Notes: generated by a model from the sequence alone, not told the origin. 64,000 bases of DNA from Streptomyces aureocirculatus (GCF_000720475.1 NZ_JOAP01000002.1:124001-188000); one strand, 5' to 3'. Shown: positions 1 to 8,360, counted from the stretch's first letter. Numbers and translations are program-made.

Positions 1-151
1 CGGACGGGACCGCCTTCGCCACGGACGCGCCGGGTGCGTCGGCGCGGTCCGGGCCCGGAGCTGCGAGGACGGTGGTGACTCCGGTGCCGAGGACGGCCGC
101 GGCCGTCGCCGCGGCCAGGAGGGATATGCGGGTGCGTCTGGAACCCTTCAA
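1..151 (-). CDS. N-terminus of a secreted protein (cut by window edge)
   Basis: About 50 codons are visible before the gene runs off the left edge. Reading leftward from a TTG at 149-151, the product starts LKGSRRTRISLLAAATAAAV and continues into an Ala/Thr/Val-rich hydrophobic stretch ending near LAAPGPDRADAPGA. That is a basic n-region, a hydrophobic h-region and an AxA-like cleavage zone, the shape of a Sec signal peptide. A purine-rich GAGAGG sits seven bases before the TTG and decides this start; an in-frame GTG at 164-166 is the alternative but lacks a ribosome site. The mature protein is out of view, so no function can be assigned. It reads in the same direction as the LuxR-family gene upstream. 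Confidence 0.6.
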   Translation of the reverse strand, partial: MKGSRRTRISLLAAATAAAVLGTGVTTVLAAPGPDRADAPGASVAKAVPS

Positions 152-566
152 GGAACTGCCTCTCACGGGCCGGTCCGGGACGTGCCGGACCGGCGGTTCG
201 TACCGTGCATGACAAATGACCCGCGCCTGCTGAAAGGTGGAACCTGGGGTGTGGGGGTTCAGCAGGCGCGGCGGTGCGCGGGCAGCGCACGGTTCGCGTG
301 CCGGGTCATCGGCGCCCGAGCCGTGCGTCGTGACGGCAGAGTTCCCCGCCTCGCCGTCAGGTGGGCGAGACAGTTGGCATGGATCCCTGCTGAGCGCCTT
401 TGCACGACACCGGTCGGCCGAACGGGCGTCCGCCACGAATGGCCCGCGACAGATGAACGTTCGACTAACCGGATGGCAGGGAACTTATGGCCGAGCGAAC
501 ACCACGCCTATCCGGAGGCCCCAACCTACGGATACGCAATTAACCAGCGCTTCGGGCTGGGCTGGT
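152..566. other. Intergenic region, 415 bp, no convincing gene
   Basis: This gap lies between the stop of the LuxR-family regulator and the start of the truncated secreted-protein gene, both on the minus strand. It is less GC-rich than the flanking genes. It holds a perfect 14-bp inverted repeat (221-271) and, at 527-539, a 13-bp sequence that recurs inverted upstream of the LuxR gene. Several ORFs cross it in shifted frames, but none has a family resemblance or good codon bias. Confidence 0.6.
221..271. terminator. Perfect 14-bp inverted repeat, possible terminator or operator
   Basis: The arms CCGCGCCTGCTGAA (221-234) and TTCAGCAGGCGCGG (258-271) are exact reverse complements around a 23-nt loop. 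The element sits about 300 bp past the LuxR stop and 70 bp before the start of the secreted-protein gene. It could end transcription from the regulator or act as an operator for the secreted protein. No U-tract is visible, as is common in actinomycetes. Confidence 0.4.
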
Positions 567-3500
567 CTAGTCCTGACCTGGGGTTTTGGAGGTCGCGCTG
601 TTGCCCAGGCCGTCAACTCCGCCCGCCGCAGGGGTGGTTGCACGATTCTCCGCCTGGGCTGCTTCGGCCGCTTCAGCGGCTTTGACCGCCTCGGCTGCTT
701 CGGCGGCTTCGGCTGCTTCGGCTGCTTTGGCCGCTCCGGCTGCTTCAGCCGCTTCGACCGCTTCGGCCGTCTCGTCCGCGTAACTGCCGACGACTGCCAG
801 TTCCTGCCGGGTCGCCGTGCCGAGCTTGCGCATGGCGCGGGCGACATGCTGCTCGACGGTACGGGGCGACAGGTGCAGGGTGGTGGCGATCTCGCGGTTG
901 GTGAGACCGTTCCCCGCCAGTTCCGCGACTTCGCGCTCCCGGGGTGAGAGCTGGTCGCGGTACGAGGGCCGCCCCGGCCTGCGCCGGTCCTTCTCGGGCT
1001 GGTGGGCACGGGACACCGCGCGTACGCGGGCGGCGTCCCAGGCCGCGCCCAGGTCGCTGAACTGCCGGGCGGCGAAGGCGAGTTCCGTCAGGGCCCGGTC
1101 GCGGCCTCCGCCGTGCGCGCCGCCACCCGTGGCCCGGGGGCGTGTGCCGCCCCCTTCCGTGTCCCCGTCCCCGTCCCCGTCCCCGGCCCCGTCCCCGTCG
1201 TCGCCGTACGTCCCGGAGTTCGCCATCTCCAGGCCGCAGCGCCCGGCTCCCTCGGCCGTCAGGGCCCGGGCGTACGGCCGGGGCAGCGCGGCGAACGCGG
1301 CCCCCGCCTCCTGGTAGCGGGTCACGGCCTGCTCCAGGTCGCCCGTCACTTCGGCGAGCACGGCACGGGTCCACACCAGGGACGCCTCGGCGGTGGGGGA
1401 CTCAAGGCCGCTCAGACCGCGGGCGAAGGCGTCCACGATCCCGCGGGCCCCGGCCGCGTCACCGTCCCGGGCCAGCGCTTCCACGGCCCACGGCGCCAGT
1501 TCCGCCGCCCATACGAACACGCCCTTGGCCAGAATGTTCGCCCACGCGGTACGGGCCTGGTCCGCGGCGCCCGCGAAGTCCTGCCGTGCCAGGGCCAGCC
1601 GGATGAGGGCTCCTGCGAGGGTCGCTCCGAGGGGTGCGGCGGCGTGCTCGGCCAGGGGCGCGTCCTTGCCGGACAGCCATGACGCCGCCGGGCCCCAGCC
1701 GCCCCGGGCGAGGTTCAGCAGGCCGAGGACGGTGCGGGCGTCGGCCGAGATGACGGGCATGTCGTCGGTCTCCCTGACGAACTCCTCACAGCGCTCGCCG
1801 AGGCCTTCCCAGCGCCCGGTGGCCCATTCGAGCAGCAGCCGGGTGCCGAGTGCCGTCCGCTCGGTGTAGGGGGCGCCGCTGCGGGCGGACAGTTCGAGGC
1901 CGTCGGCGAGGAGTTCGCGCGCCCGGTCGTAGTAGCCGAGCCAGACCGCGGAGTCCGCGGCGTTGCACAGGCCGCGTGCCACATGCCTGCGGCAGCGGGG
2001 GTCGGGGCTGTCGAACGGCAGCGCCTGCAAGAGCTGCCAGCCTTCGGGGTTGCCGTAGCTGAGGGCGAGACCGGCCCGGTTCGCGGCCACCGCGGTCTTG
2101 ACGACCTCGTCGCCGCTGTCCGCGCTCGCCGCCTCGGCGTCCCGCATCCAGGCCAGGTGGACCTCCAGGGAGTTCCCCGGCCAGTACGGCATCGCCAGTG
2201 CCGACATGGCCCGGGCCGCCAGCTCCGGCCGCTCCTCGCGCAGCTCCGCGGCCGACTGTTCCAGCTCGGCCCAGCCGTGGGTGCTCATGCCGACCTGGTT
2301 GCACAGCAGCAGTCCCAGGTCCAGGCGCATCTCGCCGCGTACGGCCGTCGGCAGTTCCTCGTCCTGCACGATCTGCGTCAGCACTTCGACCGTCTGGTCC
2401 GAGCGCAGGCCGACGACGGCGCTGCCCGCGAGTACGGGGGCGAGGCGCGCTCGCGCGTGCCGCGGTACCAAGGGGGAGGCGAGGGCGCCTTCGAGCAGGG
2501 CGATGGCGTCCTGGTGGCGGCCCTCGGCGGCGGCCTGCCGGGCGGCCTCCTCGACGGTCCGCAGCCAGGCTTCCACCCGGCCGCCGGCCCGGTGGTGGCG
2601 GGCCAGCGCCGCCCAGGGCACCGGCTGTCGGCGTTGCAGCACGTCCGCCGCCCGGCCGTGCAGTTCCTGGCGTACGGGTCCCGGTACCGTCTCCAGGACG
2701 GCCGCCGCCGCGAGCGGGACCGGCAGGGCGTACCGGTGCTCCGTGTCCTCCACCAGGGCGGCCCCCTCCAGCGCGGCGAGCAGCGCACCTTGCCCACCAC
2801 CTCCCACCCCCAGGGCCGTGGGCACACCCAGGCCGCCGCCCTCCACCCCCGCGACCTCCAGCAAGTCCTCGGCGGACGCCGGCTCGCCGAGGACCGCCGC
2901 TGCCCACACCACGCGCCGTGCGAGCCGGGGCAGGGCGTGTGTGCGGCTCAGTATCAGGTCGGCGAGGCGGACGGGTACGCCCGCCGCGTCGACGTCGGCC
3001 GGGGTGCAGCGCCTTCCCGCGCTGTCCCGCAGCACGGCCAACAGGTCCGTCACCACCTGGGCCACGCCGCCCGACCGCTCGTGCAGCCGCGCCACCGCCT
3101 GGGGCGTGCACCCCTCCCCCAGGATCTCCTTGGCCGCCTCCTCCACCTGCCCGGCGTCCCACGGCCGCACCAGGTGGCGCAGCACGACCAGGTCGTCCCC
3201 GTACCGGAGCGGCGCCGGGCCGAGCGGCAGACCGGGGCAGGCCAGTTCCTCGGGGCGGTACGTGACGACGACGGCAAGGCGCGGCCAAGGTCGCCGCAAC
3301 AGGCCCCGTACCCGGGTCAGCTCCTCGTCGTCCGCCCGGTGCACGTCGTCGACCAGCACCAACGCGGGCCGCTCGGTGTCGATGGCGGGCGGCGGTTCGT
3401 CGCCGCACCGCCAGGTCGCCACCGTGCCCGCGGCCTCCGGCAGCGCGGCCAGGCGGCGCAGGAAACGGCTCTTGCCGGTGCCCGCGGCCCCGCCGACGAG

Positions 3501-3581
3501 CACGAGCACGGGACCGGCGCCCTTTTCGGTCAGCGTCCGCCGGATCCGGCCCACCCAGAATGCCTCACCCTGTGTGACCAC
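567..3581 (-). CDS. LuxR-family (LAL-type) ATPase transcriptional regulator
   Basis: A 1004-residue regulator of the large ATP-binding LuxR type. A Walker A motif, GGAAGTGKS, lies at about residues 30-38, and a Walker B-like run (PALVLVDDVHRADDEE) follows near residue 75. The middle is a long Ala/Leu-rich helical, TPR-like region, typical of STAND-type ATPase switches. The C-terminal LuxR helix-turn-helix (SPREREVAELAGNGLTNREI) is at about 884-930. The GTG at 3579-3581, with GGGAG just upstream, is preferred: the longer frame to a TTG at 3713 crosses low-GC sequence that looks like promoter. Two oddities are an acidic Gly-Asp repeat (nt 1142-1200) and a 40-residue Ala/Glu-rich tail after the HTH (nt 620-775). 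Such proteins often control nearby metabolite genes; the target here is unknown. Confidence 0.88.
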   Translation of the reverse strand: MVTQGEAFWVGRIRRTLTEKGAGPVLVLVGGAAGTGKSRFLRRLAALPEAAGTVATWRCGDEPPPAIDTERPALVLVDDVHRADDEELTRVRGLLRRPWPRLAVVVTYRPEELACPGLPLGPAPLRYGDDLVVLRHLVRPWDAGQVEEAAKEILGEGCTPQAVARLHERSGGVAQVVTDLLAVLRDSAGRRCTPADVDAAGVPVRLADLILSRTHALPRLARRVVWAAAVLGEPASAEDLLEVAGVEGGGLGVPTALGVGGGGQGALLAALEGAALVEDTEHRYALPVPLAAAAVLETVPGPVRQELHGRAADVLQRRQPVPWAALARHHRAGGRVEAWLRTVEEAARQAAAEGRHQDAIALLEGALASPLVPRHARARLAPVLAGSAVVGLRSDQTVEVLTQIVQDEELPTAVRGEMRLDLGLLLCNQVGMSTHGWAELEQSAAELREERPELAARAMSALAMPYWPGNSLEVHLAWMRDAEAASADSGDEVVKTAVAANRAGLALSYGNPEGWQLLQALPFDSPDPRCRRHVARGLCNAADSAVWLGYYDRARELLADGLELSARSGAPYTERTALGTRLLLEWATGRWEGLGERCEEFVRETDDMPVISADARTVLGLLNLARGGWGPAASWLSGKDAPLAEHAAAPLGATLAGALIRLALARQDFAGAADQARTAWANILAKGVFVWAAELAPWAVEALARDGDAAGARGIVDAFARGLSGLESPTAEASLVWTRAVLAEVTGDLEQAVTRYQEAGAAFAALPRPYARALTAEGAGRCGLEMANSGTYGDDGDGAGDGDGDGDTEGGGTRPRATGGGAHGGGRDRALTELAFAARQFSDLGAAWDAARVRAVSRAHQPEKDRRRPGRPSYRDQLSPREREVAELAGNGLTNREIATTLHLSPRTVEQHVARAMRKLGTATRQELAVVGSYADETAEAVEAAEAAGAAKAAEAAEAAEAAEAVKAAEAAEAAQAENRATTPAAGGVDGLGNSATSKTPGQD

Positions 3582-3730
3582 ACCGCTCCCGAACGCTGTC
3601 CACCAGGGCTTCCGGCTTTCTTTGCGTATCCGTAATTCGCCCGGCACTGATTGTTTTTGGCCCCTGCCGGTTGTCAGCGTGAGAGGCACCGGCGTTGCGA
3701 CACCGCGGGCCAAGCAAGCGGGAGGACCGC
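3582..3730. promoter_or_regulatory. Divergent promoter region, LuxR regulator / RsbW-like ATPase
   Basis: This 149-bp spacer between divergently read genes has a clear dip in GC. It carries TTGCGTATCCGTA at 3622-3634, whose exact reverse complement occurs at 527-539 beyond the LuxR stop codon, so the regulator gene is bracketed by an inverted 13-bp pair. An operator role, for example autoregulation, is an inference. Confidence 0.4.
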
Positions 3731-4219
3731 ATGATCACCGCCCAGCACGAGCACCAGCCCCGAACGGGCACCGGTGCGGCCCCGGCCGACGCCATGGCGT
3801 TCCCGGGGCGGACGGGCGCGCGGCGCGAGGCGCTCACCAGCCTGCCGGCCACGGCGGATGCCGCCCCGGCCATGCGCCGCTTCGCGACGACGTCCGCGCA
3901 CGCCTGGCGCCTGGGGGACGGCGCCTGCGAGGCACTGACGCTCGTCGTCACTGAGCTGGTCACAAATGTCATACTGCACAGCGGCAGCCCCCGTGTCACC
4001 CTGCGGCTCAGGCTCCTCCCCGGCGCCCTGCAGATCGAGGTCCACGACACCGGCTGCTGGCACCGCCGCGTGACGCGGCGCCCCGGCGGGGACCCGGCGG
4101 ACCTCCTCCACGCCGAGTCCGGCCGCGGCCTCGCCCTCGTGGAGGCGTACACGGCCCACACCACGATCCGCCCCTCACGCACCGGTACGACCGTCCTGGC
4201 CGAGCTGCCCCTCATCTGA
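3731..4219 (+). CDS. RsbW-like ATP-binding protein (anti-sigma / HATPase family)
   Basis: A 162-residue single-domain HATPase_c protein of the abundant streptomycete RsbW/SpoIIAB-like group. The N-box is visible as TLVVTELVTNVILHSGS around residues 75-92, with the key Glu and Asn. The G1 box is IEVHDTGCWH and the G2 region is ESGRGLALVEAY, near residue 135. Members bind ATP and, where studied, act as anti-sigma factors or signalling ATPases in the cytoplasm. The ATG is supported by GGGAGGA nine bases upstream. The gene stands alone, divergent from the LuxR regulator. The first 35 residues are a poorly conserved, probably disordered extension. No partner sigma factor or anti-anti-sigma gene is present nearby, so its target cannot be inferred. 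Confidence 0.85.
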   Translation: MITAQHEHQPRTGTGAAPADAMAFPGRTGARREALTSLPATADAAPAMRRFATTSAHAWRLGDGACEALTLVVTELVTNVILHSGSPRVTLRLRLLPGALQIEVHDTGCWHRRVTRRPGGDPADLLHAESGRGLALVEAYTAHTTIRPSRTGTTVLAELPLI

Positions 4220-4355
4220 ACCACCGGCCGCGCCCGAGCCCCCGGCGCACCGCGAGACTCACACCTGCCGCCGCCGGGCGGACGCGGGCGAAGGGGGCGA
4301 CCAGGGCGATGACGACCGGTATGCCGGAGATCAGGGCGAACTGGGCGAGCACCAT
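4212..4355 (-). CDS. Small hydrophobic protein or gene remnant divergent from TetR gene
   Basis: A 47-codon ORF begins MVLAQFALISGIPVVIALVA, one clear transmembrane-type helix, then turns basic (ARVRPAAAGVSLAVRRGL) and stops. It is placed as the divergent target of the TetR regulator, with operator-like repeats between the two starts. It lacks a strong ribosome site, and the basic second half looks like a frame lost after truncation, so it may be what is left of a larger membrane protein. It overlaps the 3' end of the ATPase gene on the other strand by eight bases. No family is recognised. Confidence 0.35.
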   Translation of the reverse strand: MVLAQFALISGIPVVIALVAPFARVRPAAAGVSLAVRRGLGRGRWFR

Positions 4356-4363
4356 GACGGCTG

Positions 4364-4415
4364 TAACTGGAGCGAGAAGCCTTCGTCAATAGCTTTCGTG
4401 ATAGCTTCTAACTGG
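4364..4415. promoter_or_regulatory. Operator-like repeats upstream of the TetR gene
   Basis: In a low-GC stretch between the small ORF and the TetR gene, TAACTGG occurs at 4364-4370 and again at 4409-4415, the inverted pair AGAAGC/GCTTCT lies at 4375-4380 and 4404-4409, and TAGCTT is repeated at 4390 and 4403. TetR regulators usually bind palindromes in exactly this position, so autoregulation is likely. The precise site is a guess. Confidence 0.4.
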
Positions 4416-4457
4416 AACATGGGCCTATAGCTGACGAGGCAGGGAAAGCGGCACGCC

Positions 4458-5132
4458 ATGGCGACGACGACCAGCACGACGACTCCGCGCGAGCGCTACC
4501 GCGCCCAGATCCGGGCGGAGATCAAGCAGCACGCCTGGGAGCAGATCGCCACCGCCGGAGCCTCCGCCCTCTCGCTCAACGCGATCGCCAAGCAGATGGG
4601 CATGAGCGGCCCCGCCCTCTACCGGTACTACCTCAACCGCGATGAGCTGATCACCGAACTCATCAGGGACGCTTACCGCAGCCTCGCCGACGCCATCCGC
4701 GCGGCGTCCGGGCCCGGCACCGACCTCGGCGTCCTCGCGCACGCCCTGCGCCGCTGGGCCCTGGACGATCCGCAGCGGTACTTCCTGATCTACGGCACGC
4801 CGATCCCCGGCTACCACGCGCCCGACGACACCACCGCCATCGCCGACGAGATCATGACGGCGCTGCTCGACGCCTGCCCCCCGGCGCTCCCCGACGCCCC
4901 CGCGTCCCCGCTCGAAGCCCACCTCGAAGAGCACCGGGCCTGGGCCGCCGACCACCCCGCACCCGCCGCCACCCTGCGCCGGGCGCTGTCCTTCTGGACC
5001 CGGTTGCACGGCGTCCTGTCCCTGGAGCTCGCCGGGCACTTCACCGGCATGGAGTTCGACGCCGCCCTGCTGTTCGCGGCGGAGCTGGACGACCTGCTCG
5101 CCGATGCGGGCGGGCCGCCCGGCCCCCGGTGA
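4458..5132 (+). CDS. TetR/AcrR-family transcriptional regulator
   Basis: A 224-residue TetR regulator. The N-terminal three-helix DNA-binding domain is clear at about residues 20-70: IRAEIKQHAWEQIATAGASA, then LSLNAIAKQMGMSGPALYRY with the typical YRYY recognition-helix end. The C-terminal ligand domain (ALRRWALDDPQRYFLIYGTP ... FWTRLHGVLSLELAGHF) resembles the WHG-type C-terminal domain found in many actinomycete TetR proteins. An AGGGAAAG about ten bases before the ATG supports the start. It is divergent from a small hydrophobic ORF and convergent with the lactate monooxygenase gene. The ligand is unknown. Repression of itself and the divergent ORF is the simplest model. Confidence 0.88.
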   Translation: MATTTSTTTPRERYRAQIRAEIKQHAWEQIATAGASALSLNAIAKQMGMSGPALYRYYLNRDELITELIRDAYRSLADAIRAASGPGTDLGVLAHALRRWALDDPQRYFLIYGTPIPGYHAPDDTTAIADEIMTALLDACPPALPDAPASPLEAHLEEHRAWAADHPAPAATLRRALSFWTRLHGVLSLELAGHFTGMEFDAALLFAAELDDLLADAGGPPGPR

Positions 5133-5155
5133 CCTACCCGTTCACGGTGTCGCAC

Positions 5156-6424
5156 TCAGCGGTGCTCGGGGCCGCCCGCACCGCAGCACACCCGGCGCAG
5201 TGCCGTCGGGCCGAGGTCTTCGATGGTGGGGTAGCCGTCGACCGCCATGATCAGGTCCGCCTCGGCGAGCAGCGAGCGCAGTATGTGCACGACGCCGTCC
5301 GTGCCGTCCAGTGCCAGACCGTAGACGTAGGGGCGGCCGACGCCCACGGCCGTGGCGCCGAGGGCCAGGGCCTTGACGACGTCGGCGCCTGAGCGCACCC
5401 CGGAGTCGAAAAGGACGGGCAGCCCGTCGACGGCTTCGACGACCTCGGGCAGGACGTCGAGCGCGGGCAGCCCGCCGTTCGCCTGGCGGCCGCCGTGGTT
5501 GGAGACGTAGATGCCGTCGGCGCCCAGGTCCTTGGCGCGCCGTGCGTCGTCGGGGTGACAGATGCCTTTGAGGATCAGCGGCAGCGTGGTCAGGGACCGC
5601 AGCCAGGGAAGGTCGTCCCAGGTGAGGGGCTTGCCGAAGATCCGGGCCCAGGTCAGGGCGAGATCACCCGGGTCGTTCTCGCGTCCCGGGGTGCGCAGGG
5701 CGCGGAAGGCGGGGTCGCTGGTGTAGTTGGCCAGGCAGTGGCCGCGCAACTGCGGGAAGTTGGCGATGGCCAGATCGCGGGGGCGCCATCCGGATATCCA
5801 GGTGTCGAGGGTGACGACGATGCCCGCGAAGCCCGCTTGCTCGGCGCGGTGGACGAGGCTTTCCGCCAGGGCCCTGTCCGTCGGGGTGTAGAGCTGGAAG
5901 TAGCCGGGAGTGTCGCCGAGTTCGGGTACGACCTCCTCCATCGGGTCGGCGCCCAGCGTGGAGGCGATCATGGGCACGCCGGTGCGGGCGGCGGCACGGG
6001 CGGTCGCCAGGTCCCCGTGTCCGTCCCTGGCGCAGATGCCGAGGACTCCGACGGGTGCCATGAACAGCGGCGAGGGCAGTGTCGTACCGAACAGGTCGAC
6101 GGACAGGTCACGCCGTTCGGCGCCCACGAACATGCGCGGGACCAGGCCCCAGCGCGAGAAGGCGGCGCTGTTGGCGTCCTGGGTGTACTCGTCCCCGGCC
6201 CCGCCGGCCACGTACGACCACACACCCGGCGCCATGGCGTGCCGGGCCCGTTCCGCCAGCTCGCGGAAGCTCATGGGGTGTTCCGGGGCGATGCCGAACA
6301 GGCCGTTCAGATGGATCTCGTTCTGGTAGTCGCTGTAGGGCTGTGGTGCGTCGGAAAGGTGGGACAACGTGATCATGGCCTCTCTCAGCAAGTGCGGGCG
6401 GTCCTCGGTGCGTTTGCGGTACAT
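5156..6424 (-). CDS. Lactate 2-monooxygenase (FMN alpha-hydroxyacid oxidase family)
   Basis: A 422-residue FMN-dependent alpha-hydroxyacid oxidase. It follows the mycobacterial lactate 2-monooxygenase pattern closely (from memory): YQNEI near the start, PGVWSYVAGGAGDE, LDTWISGWRPRDL, the active-site SNHGGRQANGG with its catalytic His, and the phosphate-binding region VLFDSGVRSGADVVKALALG. The family oxidises L-lactate with O2 to acetate, CO2 and water in the cytosol. The first ATG (6424) has AAGAAGG upstream; a second in-frame ATG at 6376 has GAGAGG very close and may be the real start, giving 406 residues, nearer the family size of about 394. It lies 64 bp after cydC in the same direction, so it may be read through from the cytochrome bd operon. 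A related alpha-hydroxyacid substrate cannot be excluded. Confidence 0.85.
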   Translation of the reverse strand: MYRKRTEDRPHLLREAMITLSHLSDAPQPYSDYQNEIHLNGLFGIAPEHPMSFRELAERARHAMAPGVWSYVAGGAGDEYTQDANSAAFSRWGLVPRMFVGAERRDLSVDLFGTTLPSPLFMAPVGVLGICARDGHGDLATARAAARTGVPMIASTLGADPMEEVVPELGDTPGYFQLYTPTDRALAESLVHRAEQAGFAGIVVTLDTWISGWRPRDLAIANFPQLRGHCLANYTSDPAFRALRTPGRENDPGDLALTWARIFGKPLTWDDLPWLRSLTTLPLILKGICHPDDARRAKDLGADGIYVSNHGGRQANGGLPALDVLPEVVEAVDGLPVLFDSGVRSGADVVKALALGATAVGVGRPYVYGLALDGTDGVVHILRSLLAEADLIMAVDGYPTIEDLGPTALRRVCCGAGGPEHR

Positions 6425-6488
6425 GGGACGCGGACCTTCTTACACGCTTGGGCGGCCGTTTCCAGGCCCCGGGCGTCGCCTGCGTGGC

Positions 6489-8360
6489 TCACGCCCGTCC
6501 GTGGTCGAGGGTCACGACGTGGTCGGCGGCGGCGATACCGGCTTGCTCGTGGGTGACCAGGAGCGTGGTGCGGCCGCGGGTGGCGTCGAGGATGTCGGCG
6601 AGCACGGCGGCGGCGGTCTCCGGGTCGAGCCCCTCGGTGGGTTCGTCGAGGACGAGGACGGGCGGGTCGGCGAGGAGCGCGCGGGCCAGGAGCAGCCGTT
6701 GCCGCTGGCCGCCCGACATGGTGGCGCCGTCCCCGCCGACGAGGGTGTCCCAGCGGTCGGGCAGCGACTCGACCCAGTCGATGAGCCGGGCCCGGCGGGC
6801 CGCTTCGCGCAGCTCGGCGTCGGTGGCGTCGGGGCGGGCCAGGAGCAGGTTGGCGCGGATCGTGGCGTGGAAGACGTGCGCGTCCTGGGTCATGCCGGTG
6901 ATCAGACGGCGGACGTCCTCGCCCGCGCAGTCGCCGAGTTCGCGCCCGGCGACGCGGATGCTTCCCGCTTCGTACGGGACGAACCGCATGAGGGCCGCGA
7001 TCAGCGTCGACTTGCCGGATCCGCTGGCGCCGAGCAGGACCACCCGGCGGCCTGGCGGCAGCCGCAGGCTCACTTTGTCCAGGACCGGCGGGCCGAAGGG
7101 GCGGTGGCGTACCCGCAGACCGGAGATGTCCACGCCGAGCGGCCCGGCGCCGGGGGCGGGGAGCGGGGCCGGGGCCGCCGGCTCGACGACGGGCGGCGGC
7201 GTGTCGAGGAGGTCGGCCAACCGCCGTGCCGAGGCCCGCACTTCGGCCAGGCGCCGGGCCGCGGCGGGGAGCGGGGCGAGGGCTTCGAAGGAGACCAGTG
7301 CGAGGACCGCGAGGACGGTGAGGTGTACGGCGGGCAGCGCACCGGCCGCGTGCGCGTGCAGCGCGAGCCAGGTCACGCCGACGGTCGCACCGCCCTGGAG
7401 CAGCAGGACGACCGCCGAGGCGAGCGAGGTGGTGCGGGCCCGGTCCCGTTCGAGGGAGGCGATCCGGGCGGCGGCCCGCTCCATCCCCTCTTGGGCGCGC
7501 CCCCGGGCCCCGTACGCGGCGAGGTCGGCCGCTCCCTGTGTCAAGTCCAGGGCGCGTGCCGCCAGTTCGGCGCGAGCCGCCTTCTCCGTGTGGCCCGCGC
7601 GACGGGACAGCGTGAGCACGAGCGCGGGTACGAGGAGTCCCGCGACGGTGAGCAGTACACCGAGGAGTACGCCTGCCTCCGGCAGCAGCGCCGTGGCTGT
7701 CGCGGTGGCGGCCACGGCCACCGTGCCTGCGGCCGCGACCGGGATCAGGACGCGGAGCAGCAGGTCCTGGGCGGCGTCGACGTCGTCGACGAGGCGGGTC
7801 AGCAGATCGCCGCTGCGGAAGGCGGGGGTGCCCGCGGGGGCGAGCGGCACCAGCGCCTCGTACACCCGGGTGCGGAACCCCGCGACGGCCCGCAGCACCC
7901 CGTCGTGACCGAGGAGGCGGTCCACGTACCGCAGCGCTCCGCGCCCGAGGGCGAGGGCGCGCACCACGACGATCGCAAGGCTCACCGAGGCGAGCGGCGG
8001 CTGTTCCGCGGCACGGGTGATCAGCCAGGCGGCGGTGGCCGTCAGGGCGGCGGCGGCCACCTCGCTGCCGGCCGCGGCGAGCGCCGCGGGCAGCAGCCCG
8101 CGCCGGTACGGGAGGAGGTGGCGCAGCAGGCGGAAGGTGGGACTTGGCGCCCGCGCCGGGGCGGGGGCTTCGGGCCCGGGACGGCGTGCGGGGGCGGGGA
8201 GGAGTCCCACGGGGGTTTCGGTGGTGGTGGTCACGGGGTCACCGGGGGTTTCGGTGGTGGTCACGAGGTGGCCAGGGGTTTCGGTGGTGGTGGTCACGGG
8301 GTCACCAGGGGTTTCGGTGGTGGTCACGGGGTGGCCAGGGGTTTCGGTGGTGGTGGTCAC
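6489..8360 (-). CDS. cydC: Heterodimeric ABC exporter subunit CydC
   Basis: A 623-residue ABC transporter with fused membrane and nucleotide-binding domains, the CydC half of the CydDC exporter needed to assemble cytochrome bd. Six transmembrane helices span about residues 70-350. Walker A is GASGSGKST, the signature is MSGGQRQRL and the Walker B region is PVLVLDEPTEG. The start is a GTG (8358-8360) overlapping the cydD stop as GTGA, so the two are translationally coupled. The first 50 residues are unusual: five copies of a Thr-rich unit such as TTTTETPGHPV and TTTETPGDPV, encoded by tandem 30/33-bp repeats. Because each repeat carries a similar GTGACC, translation could in principle begin at several of them. 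CydC proteins do not normally carry this extension. Confidence 0.9.
   Translation of the reverse strand: MTTTTETPGHPVTTTETPGDPVTTTTETPGHLVTTTETPGDPVTTTTETPVGLLPAPARRPGPEAPAPARAPSPTFRLLRHLLPYRRGLLPAALAAAGSEVAAAALTATAAWLITRAAEQPPLASVSLAIVVVRALALGRGALRYVDRLLGHDGVLRAVAGFRTRVYEALVPLAPAGTPAFRSGDLLTRLVDDVDAAQDLLLRVLIPVAAAGTVAVAATATATALLPEAGVLLGVLLTVAGLLVPALVLTLSRRAGHTEKAARAELAARALDLTQGAADLAAYGARGRAQEGMERAAARIASLERDRARTTSLASAVVLLLQGGATVGVTWLALHAHAAGALPAVHLTVLAVLALVSFEALAPLPAAARRLAEVRASARRLADLLDTPPPVVEPAAPAPLPAPGAGPLGVDISGLRVRHRPFGPPVLDKVSLRLPPGRRVVLLGASGSGKSTLIAALMRFVPYEAGSIRVAGRELGDCAGEDVRRLITGMTQDAHVFHATIRANLLLARPDATDAELREAARRARLIDWVESLPDRWDTLVGGDGATMSGGQRQRLLLARALLADPPVLVLDEPTEGLDPETAAAVLADILDATRGRTTLLVTHEQAGIAAADHVVTLDHGRA
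8215..8360. repeat. 30/33-bp minisatellite across the cydC start
   Basis: About five alternating tandem units encode TTTTETPGHPV- and TTTETPGDPV-type peptides at the CydC N-terminus. The rightmost copy includes the cydD stop and the cydC GTG start, so the array looks as if it grew from the overlap itself. Unit lengths are multiples of three, which keeps cydC in frame. Confidence 0.9.

Noticed and set aside
487..543. 18-codon peptide MAERTPRLSGGPNLRIRN with a passable ribosome site
   Set aside because: Too short to judge, no hydrophobic or family features, and its end overlaps the 13-bp repeat that is better explained as a DNA site.
3582..3713. Longer start of the LuxR-family gene at a TTG near 3713
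   Set aside because: The extra 44 codons lie in lower-GC promoter-like DNA with no ribosome site and no similarity to regulator N-termini. The GTG at 3581 has GGGAG upstream and starts just before the conserved WVGR region.
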